Numbered from the stretch's first letter, positions 47,288 to 56,528 are shown. The stretch is DNA of 64,000 nucleotides from Pseudoalteromonas denitrificans DSM 6059 (GCF_900112265.1 NZ_FOLO01000004.1:58483-122482); one strand, 5' to 3'. Made by a program: numbers and translations. Notes: generated from the sequence alone by a model not told the origin.

Positions 47288-47578
47288 TTATGAATTAGCC
47301 TTTGCTTCTTTATATTTCTTTTTGGCCGCTTTTTTTAATAATCCGCCTATGTTTTCACATGTACCTTTAGCAACTAATTTCCATTCACCAGGATCATTAT
47401 CAACAGCAGCTTGACCTGCGCATGAATGTGTACCCGCTAAATTGGAACAATCATTTTGTGCCGCTTTCGCCACGCCATAACATTTCTCTTTTCCAGCAGC
47501 ACTTGCTGGTGCTGAAAGACTCGCACTAAGTGCAACAGCTAATGCAGCACTGGCAATCATTTTTTTGTTATCCATCAT
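47288..47578 (-). CDS. bufA: BufA1-like bufferin precursor (DUF2282), copper-binding RiPP
   Basis: The 96-residue precursor has a Sec signal (about 1-28, [11 protein letters not shown]) and a core with four cysteines: C33 (EKCYGVAK), C44 (NDCSNL), C53 (HSCAGQA) and C74 (KGTCENIGG). This is the DUF2282 pattern of bufferins, which are modified by BufB/BufC and sequester copper in the periplasm. A Lys-rich tail follows. Two ATGs are adjacent; the second is better spaced from AAGGG. It lies 25 bases before bufB. Confidence 0.92.
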   Translation of the reverse strand: MMDNKKMIASAALAVALSASLSAPASAAGKEKCYGVAKAAQNDCSNLAGTHSCAGQAAVDNDPGEWKLVAKGTCENIGGLLKKAAKKKYKEAKANS

Positions 47579-47606
47579 TTACCCTTAAAATAAAATTTAA
47601 TTAGCA

Positions 47607-47924
47607 TCATAGTATTTGCCTTGTTAACCAAGTTTGAGTATCACTAAAGTTATGCGCACCCACTAGCCGAGTAACTTCCAATGATTTATTTAATAAAATA
47701 AGTGTTGGAGCAGCTCTGACATTAAACTTATTAACCATGTCAGGTCTGTCATCTACATCTATTTTTATTATTTTTATCTGCTCATTAAAAATGTCAGATT
47801 AATTTCTCATCACCGGCAACATGTGTTTGCATGGTGCGCACCATGAGGCACTGAAATAAATGAGTCCCCATGAATGCTCAAGACCAAATGCATCAAACTC
47901 GGATTTATAAAATTCTGTTTGCAT
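47607..47924 (-). pseudogene. thioredoxin-like gene with an in-frame stop
   Basis: From ATG 47924 a thioredoxin reads through the active site SASWCAPCKHMLPVM (C29, C32). It meets TAA at codon 42 (47801-47799) and then continues in the same frame with IKIIKIDVDDRPDMVNKF, VRAAPTLILLNK and a final helix to TGA 47607. A single base change would repair it. It lies between the YHS gene and bufA on the same strand. It could be a true pseudogene or a sequencing error; read support would decide. Confidence 0.8.
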
Positions 47925-47948
47925 ATGAGCCTCTGTGCTTTTTTTTAA

Positions 47949-48428
47949 TTACTCAGCATTTAGCTGTGCAATAGACACACCTTGAATACCAAACCAAACA
48001 CGGTTTGCTGTTTCTAAATTACCAGATAAATCTGTTAACCATTTCTTCTGTACTGCTTTATTTAAATTAAGATATAACTTGCCTTCAACAACACGATAAG
48101 CCATAGGATCAACATCTAATTTTTTATTAAGTGCGGCGCCCATGGCACAAAAACCACCAAACTGTGGTGCATATTTTGCTGGATTTGCTTTAAATTTATC
48201 TCTGTTTTGCTCTGATGCAAATTGATAAATCGCGCTTTTATGTGTTGCCGTATAACTATGGCTACCTTTTGTTGGTTTATTTTTTGTGAAATATGACACG
48301 GCATCATATCCATGTAGTGCTAAATCATTTACACCCGCATTCACATCGATATCAGCTGCAAAACTGAAACTGCTCATAAGTAATCCACTTGCAAGTGTCA
48401 CTGACTTGATCATTGTTGAAATATTCAT
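47949..48428 (-). CDS. YHS-domain periplasmic protein
   Basis: The 159-residue protein has a signal peptide (1-24, ending SFSFA) and a YHS domain with LHGYDAVSYFTKNKP, Cys in GGFCAMGAALN and DPMAYRVVEGKLYLNLN. YHS domains are linked to metal, mainly copper, binding. The gene is the first in a minus-strand run leading to the bufferin genes, which supports a copper role. The AraC gene is divergent. Confidence 0.88.
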   Translation of the reverse strand: MNISTMIKSVTLASGLLMSSFSFAADIDVNAGVNDLALHGYDAVSYFTKNKPTKGSHSYTATHKSAIYQFASEQNRDKFKANPAKYAPQFGGFCAMGAALNKKLDVDPMAYRVVEGKLYLNLNKAVQKKWLTDLSGNLETANRVWFGIQGVSIAQLNAE

Positions 48429-48658
48429 ATAAAAATCCTTAAATAATTGAAATACATTGTTGTTAAATTGTATGAGACATTCCCAACTCAGTTAAGTATG
48501 CTCTTTGGTGTTAGAGCTACTTTAACAAGTGTATTTTTATGAATGATTCAAATCGTCTTTTACTTGAAACACATCGTCTTTAGTTAATACATGTTTGAAT
48601 TTTGTGATTGACCAGGTTTAAACTATCAAAACAAAAACGTATCATCTTTGGAAATAAC

Positions 48659-49486
48659 ATGGATAAACTGACTGATATTCTTAATAGCTTATCTTTTAAT
48701 GCTGAGGTTTTTTTCTCTGGAAACTTATGTGGCGTGCAAAACTTAGGGGGATCTGAGAATAATAAAGGCCATCTACATTTATTAAAAGCTGGCACACTCA
48801 CTCTAATGTGTGAAGAAGGTCATAAAGTCACTTTAGATAAACCAAGTGTGCTATTCATGCCCGGACCAACCAAACACAAAATTTTATCTAAAGAGTCACA
48901 TGAAGCAGAACTTGTCTGTGTGGATATTGATTTTAATTCTGGCAGTAATACCCAACTAATTAATACATTACCCAAATTTTTATGCATAGATATCAATCAA
49001 GGGGATATTATAGGTAAAACTGCACATTGGTTATTTGAAGAGGCATTTAATGATGAATGTGGACGTCAAATAGTCATTAATAAATTATGTGATATTTTTT
49101 TAGTACAAATTTTAAGACATGTATTAAATGAAGGCTTAGTAAAACAAGGTATGCTAGCTGGACTTTCACACCCTCAAATATCAAACGTAATGTCACAACT
49201 AAAACAACAACCTGAAGATTCATGGACCATAGACTCAATGGCACACTTAGCGGGTATGTCTCGTTCAAAATTTGCTGCTTCTTTTAAAGATACCGTAGGC
49301 CAAGCACCTAATGATTACCTAATCGACTTACGTTTAAGCATTGCCAAAGACTTATTAAAACAAGATAAGTCTGTTGGTTTAGTTGCGAATAAGGTAGGTT
49401 ATGAACACGGCTCAGCACTGGCGCGCGTATTTAGAAAAAAATTAGGTTTATCACCAAAAGAATGGTTAATAAAATTAAAAAAGTAG
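48659..49486 (+). CDS. AraC-family transcriptional regulator (cupin_6 sensing domain)
   Basis: The protein has 275 residues from ATG 48659 (GGAAATAAC upstream); a TTG at 48608 would extend it without a better ribosome site. The N-terminal AraC_binding_2/cupin_6-type domain shows GHLHLLKAGTLTLMCEEGH and LFMPGPTKHKI. The C-terminal double helix-turn-helix has MAHLAGMSRSKFAASFK and VANKVGYEHGSALARVFRK. It is divergent from the YHS-bufferin run, so it may control it. Confidence 0.9.
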   Translation: MDKLTDILNSLSFNAEVFFSGNLCGVQNLGGSENNKGHLHLLKAGTLTLMCEEGHKVTLDKPSVLFMPGPTKHKILSKESHEAELVCVDIDFNSGSNTQLINTLPKFLCIDINQGDIIGKTAHWLFEEAFNDECGRQIVINKLCDIFLVQILRHVLNEGLVKQGMLAGLSHPQISNVMSQLKQQPEDSWTIDSMAHLAGMSRSKFAASFKDTVGQAPNDYLIDLRLSIAKDLLKQDKSVGLVANKVGYEHGSALARVFRKKLGLSPKEWLIKLKK

Positions 49487-49569
49487 TCTGTCATTATTTA
49501 AAATAATTTAGCTACCTATACAAGCACAAAATCTACAATGTTAATATATAAAAAAACAAAGGACATTAA

Positions 49570-49830
49570 GTGGAAAAACAAGACTTTAATTATTATGCCA
49601 AATCAATTCTCACTGTATTAGGCAATGCTTACCCCTTTAGTAAAAAAATTGGCTTTGACGACATACATAAAGATGGCACTGCCACAAACGAGCAAATTAA
49701 CTTACATAATAGCGTTATTGAGTTTCTTATAAGTGAAGGCTTGCTCAGATTATTACCTGTCGACTTTAACGTTTTATCTTATTATCAACTCACCCCAAAT
49801 GGATTTTCTCTATTTTGTAAAAATGCATAA
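49570..49830 (+). CDS. small unknown protein (86 aa)
   Basis: An 86-residue frame starts at GTG 49570 with AAAGGACATTAA upstream. The sequence looks like a small winged-helix (EFLISEGLLRLLP then YYQLTPNGFSLF). It is not recognised. It is on the same strand as the AraC gene, 83 bases downstream. Confidence 0.6.
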   Translation: MEKQDFNYYAKSILTVLGNAYPFSKKIGFDDIHKDGTATNEQINLHNSVIEFLISEGLLRLLPVDFNVLSYYQLTPNGFSLFCKNA

Positions 49831-49916
49831 TCGCAGCTAATAAATAACACTCAAAGCAAAAAATGATCAATGAAATCACTGCGTATAACTTACATCTGTC
49901 ATCGCTAAAAATATAA

Positions 49917-49943
49917 ACAAAAAAAGCCAGACATTGTCTGGCT
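49917..49943 (-). terminator. intrinsic terminator
   Basis: GCCAGACA (49926-49933) pairs with TGTCTGGC (49935-49942). On minus the stem is followed by seven T. It ends the gene at 49962. Confidence 0.85.
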
Positions 49944-49961
49944 TCATTTTGATAATTTTTA

Positions 49962-50624
49962 CTATTGAAGTTGTTTTTTCTTTTCATAATCCTTTTTTTT
50001 TGACTTATTTTGTATTTTATTTTTCAAACTCGTTTTACCATCGGCGAGCTTTATATGCGTATCTCCCATCACCAATTCGGTTTCTTTTTTCATGCTATCG
50101 GCTAGTTGATTGTTCATATCTTTGGCTAAACTAACAAAGTCACGGGTTGCAGACTGTGTCATATCAAACTGACGGGCTTTTTCTGCCAACTCTTGAACAT
50201 GGCGCTTTTCTTCATACGCCATTTGCGCCAGCTTAATGTCTTTTTCAATGTTATATTGTTTAACACGTTCTTCGCGCTCTCGCTCTCTGTCTTTAATGGC
50301 TTCATCTTCTTCTTTACCAACAGAAGCTTCTTTAATAACCATAATCAATGCCATGACAACTGGCGCTATCATACCCACAACTGGCGTAAAAGCTTCAACC
50401 TCAAGGTAATAGCCAGCTAAACATGTAATTAATACTAAAACGACAGTTGTAGGCATAGCCCATTTTCCCACCAGCACCATAACAACATCTTGCGGCATTT
50501 TAAATTTGGAGTCTGTTTTTATATGTTTATATTGAGCTGTGTCATGATCCTTATTCCTTTTTACAGTTTTAGTATTGCTATTACTGTGAGAAGTGTTCCG
50601 AGAGTTACTTTGAAGTTCTGACAT
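49962..50624 (-). CDS. unknown membrane protein with coiled coil, lysis-module neighbour
   Basis: The 220-residue protein has a polar Ser/Asn-rich N-terminus (1-50), two close membrane helices (about 55-75 and 80-98: MPTTVVLVLITCLAGYYLEV, then TPVVGMIAPVVMALIMVI), and a long charged coiled coil (about 100-175) with a Lys-rich tail. It is not recognised as a family. It follows the holin-like and GH108-like genes on the same strand, with 127 bases between, so it may be a third part of that module. Confidence 0.65.
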   Translation of the reverse strand: MSELQSNSRNTSHSNSNTKTVKRNKDHDTAQYKHIKTDSKFKMPQDVVMVLVGKWAMPTTVVLVLITCLAGYYLEVEAFTPVVGMIAPVVMALIMVIKEASVGKEEDEAIKDREREREERVKQYNIEKDIKLAQMAYEEKRHVQELAEKARQFDMTQSATRDFVSLAKDMNNQLADSMKKETELVMGDTHIKLADGKTSLKNKIQNKSKKKDYEKKKQLQ

Positions 50625-50751
50625 AAGTCATCTCCTTAATAATTAAATACAAGTTAGGAGGGAGGAGAGACAAACTCTCCTTAATTGTCGTTAAGCAAGT
50701 AAATAACTTGCACAAGAAAAGGTAGGCATGAAGAAAAGATATTAAGAGATG

Positions 50752-51087
50752 TTATTTTATAAATTGATTCCCAATACGAACACCAAATGATGCCCCAACA
50801 GCTAAACCAAACATCCAACGATACCAGTCAGGAGTTTGTGACAAGTGCTCAAATCCCATATGCGCATATTGGGCAAATTCAGGAATAAAACACATTGCAA
50901 ATGGAATAGACAATAACACAGTGAACCACTCATCTTTCCAGCTCGTTTTAGCCGCATCTGCTTGGCTATTTTCCCAATCATTAATGCGATTTATCTTTGC
51001 AATCGTTTTAGCTTGTTTTATTTTTTGATGACCAGAAATAACCTCTTTGACTAAACCACCTAAACTCATTAGTGCTTGTAACCACAT
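50752..51087 (-). CDS. holin-like small membrane protein
   Basis: The 111-residue protein has an N-terminal amphipathic start, a charged middle (INDWENSQADAAKTSWKDEW) and two helices (FTVLLSIPFAMCFIP and WMFGLAVGASFGVRIG). This matches phage 3TM-type holins, where SWKDEW is common. It overlaps the GH108-like gene by 19 bases. Holins with endolysins make up phage lysis or secretion cassettes. Confidence 0.75.
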   Translation of the reverse strand: MWLQALMSLGGLVKEVISGHQKIKQAKTIAKINRINDWENSQADAAKTSWKDEWFTVLLSIPFAMCFIPEFAQYAHMGFEHLSQTPDWYRWMFGLAVGASFGVRIGNQFIK

Positions 51088-51575
51088 AAACCCTCCTTAT
51101 TCAATATTGAATGGGTTAAACCTGTTTGAGTACGAAATTGCGGTAGTAATTTGTCATTTTTTGCATCAATGGTTTCTTGATAAACTAACCCCCAACTCAA
51201 CCAGTCTTTAAAATCGTTATTATCTATATGATTAATTAAATTAAGCGTAAACGAACACATAACCCCAGTAGCAGGAAGCTCAAATTGAGTTTGTAATTCT
51301 TTTATTAATACATTTAAATGGCCTTCTAACGCTGCTTTAAATAACAATTGAGCCGTGATTTGATCATCTATTTGATCAGCTCGAATTTGCTGCCATATCT
51401 CCACACAATATAGATTTTTAAATAAATAAAATAATTCTTTTTCACTAAAGCCATGTAATGATAATGACTGCCAACATTTTAAAGAGTCTATTTTGACTTC
51501 TGTTGCATATGAGTTTGATACTGTTGTGATTTCTTTTGTTGTTAAATGATTAAACGCCTTATTATAATCAGCCAT
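51069..51575 (-). CDS. degenerate GH108/PG_binding_3-like protein
   Basis: The 168-residue protein resembles GH108 N-acetylmuramidases: MADYNKAFNHL start, a C-terminal peptidoglycan-binding-like region (IWQQIRADQIDDQITAQLLF, LQTQFELPATG, FTLNLINHID). The catalytic EGGY region is replaced by LTTKEITTVSN, so the GGY is lost although one Glu remains. It may be inactive or changed in function. It is first in the lysis-like run, and the holin-like gene overlaps its end. The family call rests on pattern similarity. Confidence 0.6.
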   Translation of the reverse strand: MADYNKAFNHLTTKEITTVSNSYATEVKIDSLKCWQSLSLHGFSEKELFYLFKNLYCVEIWQQIRADQIDDQITAQLLFKAALEGHLNVLIKELQTQFELPATGVMCSFTLNLINHIDNNDFKDWLSWGLVYQETIDAKNDKLLPQFRTQTGLTHSILNKEGLCGYKH

Positions 51576-51947
51576 TTTGTATTCCTCTTTGGGGGCTTTT
51601 TATAAAAGACGTAACAGGGAAAGATTTGTGAATAAAGAAACATGAAAAGCCGTCTCTTTTATTATTTTGAATTATGCGCATTTTATTCTTTTTTGTAACA
51701 TACCCCCTGAGATAACAGCAGTTACAAGAGTTGCACTTAAATCTGCAACTCCTTTAAATCATTTAGTGACTGTATTCAAAAAGCTCGGTTCACCCTCAGA
51801 ATAAATAATGGCTTTTATGTTAATATTTAATCCAGCAAAGGTGGGTTATAAATACCTAATAGGGATCCGTTTGAATACGTGTAATATCAAACATTATTTT
51901 TAATAATAAGTGATGTTTGTTATTCAATGGAATAGCTAAACTTTCAG
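51576..51947. other. 372-base intergenic region with one hairpin
   Basis: I see no supported gene. GAGTTGCA (51728-51735) and TGCAACTC (51744-51751) form a perfect 8-bp stem with an 8-base loop and a short CTTT tail. Its role is unknown. The rest is AT-rich without clear motifs. Confidence 0.5.
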
Positions 51948-52592
51948 TTACAGATGCCCTACTTTTACTAAAATGATAGTGTCTTGCTCAACGTATGGAT
52001 TATGTGTGCTCAAATGAGGGCTTCTGATCCAAGTGCCTTTGGGATATCGACCATGCTCATCAATAAATTCACCACTTATAACATAAATTTCTTCACCGCC
52101 GATGTGCATATGCGGTGTAAAATGCGTACCATGAGGCCAATGAACTAGCGCTGTAGATTCACCTTCAAAGTTATGTAAAGGCATCACTTCTAAATTACCA
52201 TTGCCAGGTAACCAAGGTGTATTATACGTATCGATCATGACGTGTTCAGTATCATCTTGTTTGAATTGGTGTAACTTTACCAATAATAAACAACCTTCTT
52301 TACTATAGGGCGCATGAATAAAACCCTCGGGATTTCTGAAATAACTCCCTGCCGTGTGATTACCACTTTCATCTGAAAATGTACCTTCTAATACTAAAAT
52401 TTCTTCACCTAACGGGTGATCATGGCTTGAAAATTTAGCACCAGGTTCAAATTTCACAAGGCTTGTTGCATGACCTCGTTCAGCCTCTTCACGAGCAAGA
52501 AGCTTTCGCCATACACCTGCATGTGGACTTGCAATCCAATCCTGCTCATGTGTATTTATGACAACTCTTTTTGCAAAGTCCATGTTTAACAT
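51948..52592 (-). CDS. ChrR-like cupin protein
   Basis: The protein has 214 residues from ATG 52592 (AAAAGGTGCAAAA upstream); a longer frame to 52655 lacks a better start. Two cupin domains are seen. The first has FSSHDHPLGEEILVLEG and the second FTPHMHIGGEEIYVISGEF, each with His/Glu metal ligands. It resembles the ChrR-type anti-sigma cupins but lacks the N-terminal zinc anti-sigma domain, so it is probably a metal-binding enzyme or sensor of another kind. Confidence 0.88.
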   Translation of the reverse strand: MLNMDFAKRVVINTHEQDWIASPHAGVWRKLLAREEAERGHATSLVKFEPGAKFSSHDHPLGEEILVLEGTFSDESGNHTAGSYFRNPEGFIHAPYSKEGCLLLVKLHQFKQDDTEHVMIDTYNTPWLPGNGNLEVMPLHNFEGESTALVHWPHGTHFTPHMHIGGEEIYVISGEFIDEHGRYPKGTWIRSPHLSTHNPYVEQDTIILVKVGHL

Positions 52593-52852
52593 TTTTGCAC
52601 CTTTTCTTTTAACTGTTTGATTCTGCTTTACGACACTGCCCTGCAATAAAAACAATAAATGGTACGCAATAGGTTAATATTGCAGGGATCCATTTTATTT
52701 GAGCACTTGCAAATAATGCATCAAATTGATTGATGATTAATAAAATACAGCTTACACATAAGGCGACAAACATTGTTTTTTATCATTTTTCAATCCACTT
52801 ATCATGTAACTTTAGATGAATTTAAATATATAAAATTCATAATATCTTCTGA

Positions 52853-52975
52853 CTCATACAGCCACTCATTTTCGCCACTGCACAAGACTCAGGGTATTCA
52901 TCTGAAGCGGCTTTTAGTAAAGCATTTTAGCAATTTTTTGCTATCACGCCGGGCCAGGCCCGACATCACAGCTAA
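52853..52975 (+). pseudogene. relic of an AraC-family C-terminus
   Basis: The frame at 52862 reads IFATAQDSGYSSEAAFSKAF, then TAG (52928-52930), QFFAITPGQAR and a TAA (52973). This is the last helix-turn-helix of an AraC regulator, where GY.SEAAFSRAFK..FG.SPG.YR is usual, with the stop at the Lys position. The rest of the gene is missing upstream. The remainder of the 52593-53020 gap shows nothing else. Confidence 0.65.
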
Positions 52976-53020
52976 TGAACTTTAGATTTTACCCTGTGAT
53001 TGATGTTTATTTTCAATGGT

Positions 53021-53788
53021 TTAGTTACGCCCTGCAATCACGCCGCCATCAACATCCCAAATTGCGCCTGTGACCCAACTCGCTTGTTCTGATAATAAAA
53101 AGGTAATTGAATTTGCAACATCTTGTGCAGATCCTATTCTGCCAATAGGGTGAAAGTCATTAAACCCCGCTAAGGCAGTGTCTACTTCTTTTGCATCAAT
53201 AAAAGATTCATAAATCGGTGTTTTAACCACAGCAGGTGAGACAGCATTGACACGAATATTATGCTCACTTAATTCCATGGCCATATGTTGAGTTAAAGCA
53301 TGCAAACCCGCTTTAGCCATAGAATATGCCGATGATGGTGTGGCTTTTATTGCCTGTTTTGCCCACATAGAACCAATATTGACAATATTGCCGCCATTAT
53401 TCGCTATCATATTTTTTGCAACAGCTTGCGAAATATTAAATGTTGCTTTATTTAGCGCCATATAAATTTCATAGTCACTATCGTCATGATCAATAAAGGC
53501 TTTAGGGCTAAAGTAACCAGCTGCATTGACTAAATAGCCAATTTTTGTATCGGATAATGCAATAAAGTTTTTTATTTTATCTATACCTGCTTGTTGATAT
53601 AAATCAGCTGCTAATACAGATATTTTACCGTATTGTGATAATTCGTTTTGTGTTTTGCCTAACTTTTCTTCATTACGGCCAACAATAACAACTTCTATAT
53701 TTTGCATTAATAATTGCTTTGCAGTTGCTTTACCCATACCGCTCGAACCACCAATAATAAGTGCAATGCCTGTTTGATTAAAGTTCAT
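53021..53788 (-). CDS. short-chain dehydrogenase/reductase (classical SDR)
   Basis: The 255-residue protein has the cofactor motif GGSSGMG (13-19), NAAG (88-91), S140 and the catalytic Y155-x3-K159 in [15 protein letters not shown] ends the fold. R38 in VGRNEEK suggests NADP preference. The HxlR gene is divergent across 129 bases, a common regulator-enzyme pair. The substrate is unknown. Confidence 0.93.
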   Translation of the reverse strand: MNFNQTGIALIIGGSSGMGKATAKQLLMQNIEVVIVGRNEEKLGKTQNELSQYGKISVLAADLYQQAGIDKIKNFIALSDTKIGYLVNAAGYFSPKAFIDHDDSDYEIYMALNKATFNISQAVAKNMIANNGGNIVNIGSMWAKQAIKATPSSAYSMAKAGLHALTQHMAMELSEHNIRVNAVSPAVVKTPIYESFIDAKEVDTALAGFNDFHPIGRIGSAQDVANSITFLLSEQASWVTGAIWDVDGGVIAGRN

Positions 53789-53917
53789 AATGTATTACTC
53801 CAAAATTAAATGATTATTTAAATAAATGTTTTGTTGATGCAGTAATATTAAATTAGAATTAGGGCTTAATAAAAGTAGGCACAAATTGGTTAGGTAAGCA
53901 CTTTTTGGTACATATTT

Positions 53918-54253
53918 ATGATTAATAAAGAAAAATTATTTTCAAGAAAATCACCACCAGCGCAATCTGCACGTATGGTAGAAACCATTATCGGCTGTAA
54001 GTGGTCTATAACTGTGTATCATTTATTACAAAATGACATTAATCGACCAGGTGAAATGGTTGCAAATGTTGAAGGTTTAACAACGAAAGTGCTTAATGCA
54101 TGTTTGAAAAAAAATATAGAGTTTGGCATTTTACAAAGATTGGCTTTTAATGAGGTACCACCAAGAGTTGAATATAAAGTAACACCTTTCGGTGAAAAGT
54201 TTATTCATGTAATCGCGCAATTAGAAACTCTGCAAGCTGAGATAAATACTTGA
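53918..54253 (+). CDS. HxlR-family transcriptional regulator
   Basis: The 111-residue winged-helix protein has the HxlR pattern IIGCKWSITVYHLL and VEGLTTKVLNACLKK, then the wing RVEYKVTPFGEKFI. The family often senses redox or electrophiles through a cysteine near the N-terminus; C28 in IIGCKW is at that place. It is divergent from the SDR gene and probably controls it. Confidence 0.92.
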   Translation: MINKEKLFSRKSPPAQSARMVETIIGCKWSITVYHLLQNDINRPGEMVANVEGLTTKVLNACLKKNIEFGILQRLAFNEVPPRVEYKVTPFGEKFIHVIAQLETLQAEINT

Positions 54254-54318
54254 ATCAGCTGGTGTTTAAATGTTTGCTTTAAAACATGCTGATTAATATC
54301 AGCATATTCAGTTTTTAA

Positions 54319-55800
54319 TTATAAATATCTATTTTCTAGATGAGTTTTGAAATAATTGGCGTTTAGCGTCTCTCCTGTGGCACTTTTAACCAGCTCATCT
54401 GTCGATAAAGAACTGCCTTTTGACCAAATGTTTTCACCCAACCATTTAAATATCGGACTGAAGTCTTTTTGTTCAATCGCACATGTTACATCACAGGCAT
54501 TATTCATTGCTGACATAAACTGCGCCGCATACATAGCACCTAAGGTATACGATGGAAAATAACCAAATGAGCCATCTGTCCAATGAATATCTTGCATGCA
54601 GCCATTGGTATAATTTCCTTTAGTCGATAAACCCAAATAGCCTCGCATTTTTTGATCCCACAAGTCAGGTATATCTTTATACGTTATTACTCCATTCATT
54701 AAGTCACGTTCAATTTCATAACGTAAAATAACATGTGCAGGGTAAGTCACTTCATCGGCATCAACCCTAATAAAACCAGGAGATACTCGAGTATACAATT
54801 TATAGAAGTTATCATTTTCAAAAACAGTTGAATTTGCTTGTTCAAATGCAGCTCCAGCCATGGGTGCTAAGTGTTTTATAAATGCTTTACTTCGTCCTAA
54901 CTGCATTTCAAAAAACAAACTTTGTGACTCATGTATTCCCATTGAACGCGCAGCGTCAACAGGTAATCCTCCGGTAGAACTTGGCAAGCCTTGTTCATAA
55001 CGAGCATGCCCAGTTTCATGCACTATGCCCATTAGCGATTGTACAAAATCTTGATCATCGTAACGTGTGGTGATCCTGACATCTGAAGGTACGCCACCAC
55101 AAAATGGGTGCATACTGACATCTAGCCGACCATGATTAAAATCAAAGCCTAACATTTTCATCACATCAAGACCTAGCTGCTTTTGTTGCGCCTCTGGATA
55201 TACACCTTGAGGTGCTACAAAATGCTCACTTTGTTGTTTTTCATTAATTTTTTCAATTAAATCAGGCAACCAAGTTTTAACATTATTAAATAGAATATCG
55301 AGTGATTTAGTTGTTGTACCAGGTTCATATAAATCTAGCATAGCGTCATAGGGTGTTAACCCTGATGTTTGTGCACGAATTTGTGCTTCTTCTTGAGATA
55401 ATGTAACTACTTTTGCAAAGTTCTTTGAAAAGCCTTGCCAGTCATTATCCCCTCTTTGTATACGCCAGTCATGTTCACATTTTGAGCCTACAAGAGATTT
55501 AGCCTGTACCAAACTCTCAGGTAATACACTGGCATGTTGCCATTGCCTTTTCATTTCTTTTAAACTTGCAGTGTGAGAACTTGATAACTCTTGATTTTTT
55601 GCATTTTCAAACCAATCTGCTAGTTGAGGTTCATTTAGTAGTTGATGAAGATGCACCGAAAGTTCAGCCATTGATTCAGCTCTTGCCTGATACCCACCAC
55701 TTGGCATAACAGCAGCCTGATCCCAACCACAAATAGCCTCTAAATGTTTATAACGTGAGATTTTTTTAAAATGTGACACGAGTTTTTGATAGTCGTTCAT
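54319..55800 (-). CDS. carboxypeptidase Taq-type metallopeptidase (M32)
   Basis: The protein has 493 residues from ATG 55800 (AAAGGACGATTG upstream); a longer frame to 55848 adds an unlikely leader. The zinc site is HETGH (H261, E262, H265), followed by ARYEQGLP and GIHESQSLFFEMQLGRS with a downstream Glu ligand. M32 enzymes remove C-terminal residues from peptides in the cytoplasm. There is no signal peptide. Length is typical. Confidence 0.96.
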   Translation of the reverse strand: MNDYQKLVSHFKKISRYKHLEAICGWDQAAVMPSGGYQARAESMAELSVHLHQLLNEPQLADWFENAKNQELSSSHTASLKEMKRQWQHASVLPESLVQAKSLVGSKCEHDWRIQRGDNDWQGFSKNFAKVVTLSQEEAQIRAQTSGLTPYDAMLDLYEPGTTTKSLDILFNNVKTWLPDLIEKINEKQQSEHFVAPQGVYPEAQQKQLGLDVMKMLGFDFNHGRLDVSMHPFCGGVPSDVRITTRYDDQDFVQSLMGIVHETGHARYEQGLPSSTGGLPVDAARSMGIHESQSLFFEMQLGRSKAFIKHLAPMAGAAFEQANSTVFENDNFYKLYTRVSPGFIRVDADEVTYPAHVILRYEIERDLMNGVITYKDIPDLWDQKMRGYLGLSTKGNYTNGCMQDIHWTDGSFGYFPSYTLGAMYAAQFMSAMNNACDVTCAIEQKDFSPIFKWLGENIWSKGSSLSTDELVKSATGETLNANYFKTHLENRYL

Positions 55801-55918
55801 CAATCGTCCTTTTACTGAATTAAAACAAAGGGAAAACCCTACTTTCATATAGTTTGATATTTATCATATCTATGTAGTGCAATAATACCAATTTAAAAAT
55901 TATTGGCTTATTACCAAG

Positions 55919-56440
55919 TCAGTGTTGCGTTAGCATTTCAAGTTCTTCTAAATCAATAACAGCATGGCGAACAAATTCAACCTTTTTGTTTAACCTTTCT
56001 AATTCTATTTTTATAGATTTATTTTCAAGCATGAGGGTTTGAATACTATTTTTATAGCTTTCGCTTATATTTTGTAGTTCAGCCTGTACCGCTTGTTCAG
56101 ACTCTATTTTCTTTTGCACATCTTTTGTTATATAAAATGTAATTCCAAAAAAAACCACCACAGATAAAAGTCGACCTATCGCATCCGATAGAGTGTAAAA
56201 AACATTTTCACCTTTAAATTTATAATAATTTTTAGCAATTTTATACACCCAATAACTGGCTGTTATAATTATACTAGCCACATATAAATCAACAAAGTAA
56301 CTACTGGTTACTATTTTATATGTAAATTCTCTTAAGAAATAGAGCATCAATCCTAAAAAGGTGCTCCAACTTAGTGAAAGTTTTAATGGCATCGTGAATA
56401 AACTAAAGATGGATTTACTTTTCTCTTCTTTTTCGGGCAT
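55919..56440 (-). CDS. unknown membrane protein with C-terminal coiled coil (173 aa)
   Basis: The protein has three or four hydrophobic segments in residues 14-105 (LSWSTFLGLMLYFL, VDLYVASIIITASYWVY, LLSVVVFFGITFYI), then a coiled coil (about 108-165; ENKSIKIELERLNKKVEFV). It is not recognised as a family. It lies between the M20 and M32 peptidase genes on the same strand with 88 and 118 base gaps. Confidence 0.65.
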   Translation of the reverse strand: MPEKEEKSKSIFSLFTMPLKLSLSWSTFLGLMLYFLREFTYKIVTSSYFVDLYVASIIITASYWVYKIAKNYYKFKGENVFYTLSDAIGRLLSVVVFFGITFYITKDVQKKIESEQAVQAELQNISESYKNSIQTLMLENKSIKIELERLNKKVEFVRHAVIDLEELEMLTQH

Positions 56441-56489
56441 ATTTTTCTTTACGGTATAGGGGATTAATTGTTATTTATTATCAAAAATA

Positions 56490-56521
56490 AATGAGCCGAG
56501 AACCTCTCTTTCAGCTCATGA
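56490..56521 (-). terminator. probable intrinsic terminator of the M20 gene
   Basis: ATGAGC and GCTCAT flank an inner GAGA/TCTC stem. On minus it is followed by TTATTTTT. It lies 9 bases past the stop at 56529. Confidence 0.5.
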
Positions 56522-56528
56522 ACTTAAT

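Noticed and set aside
49962..51575. Intact prophage
   Set aside because: No capsid, tail, terminase, integrase or attachment site is seen on either side; only a lysis-like module is present.
52945..52962. GC-rich CGGGCCAGGCCCG palindrome as an integron attC or terminator
   Set aside because: It is part of the AraC relic codons (TPGQAR) and has no attC core sites or T-run.
52773..52985. 70-aa frame MFFIIFQSTYH and on as a gene
   Set aside because: It lies in a different frame from the AraC relic at the same place, and it lacks a ribosome site and any domain.
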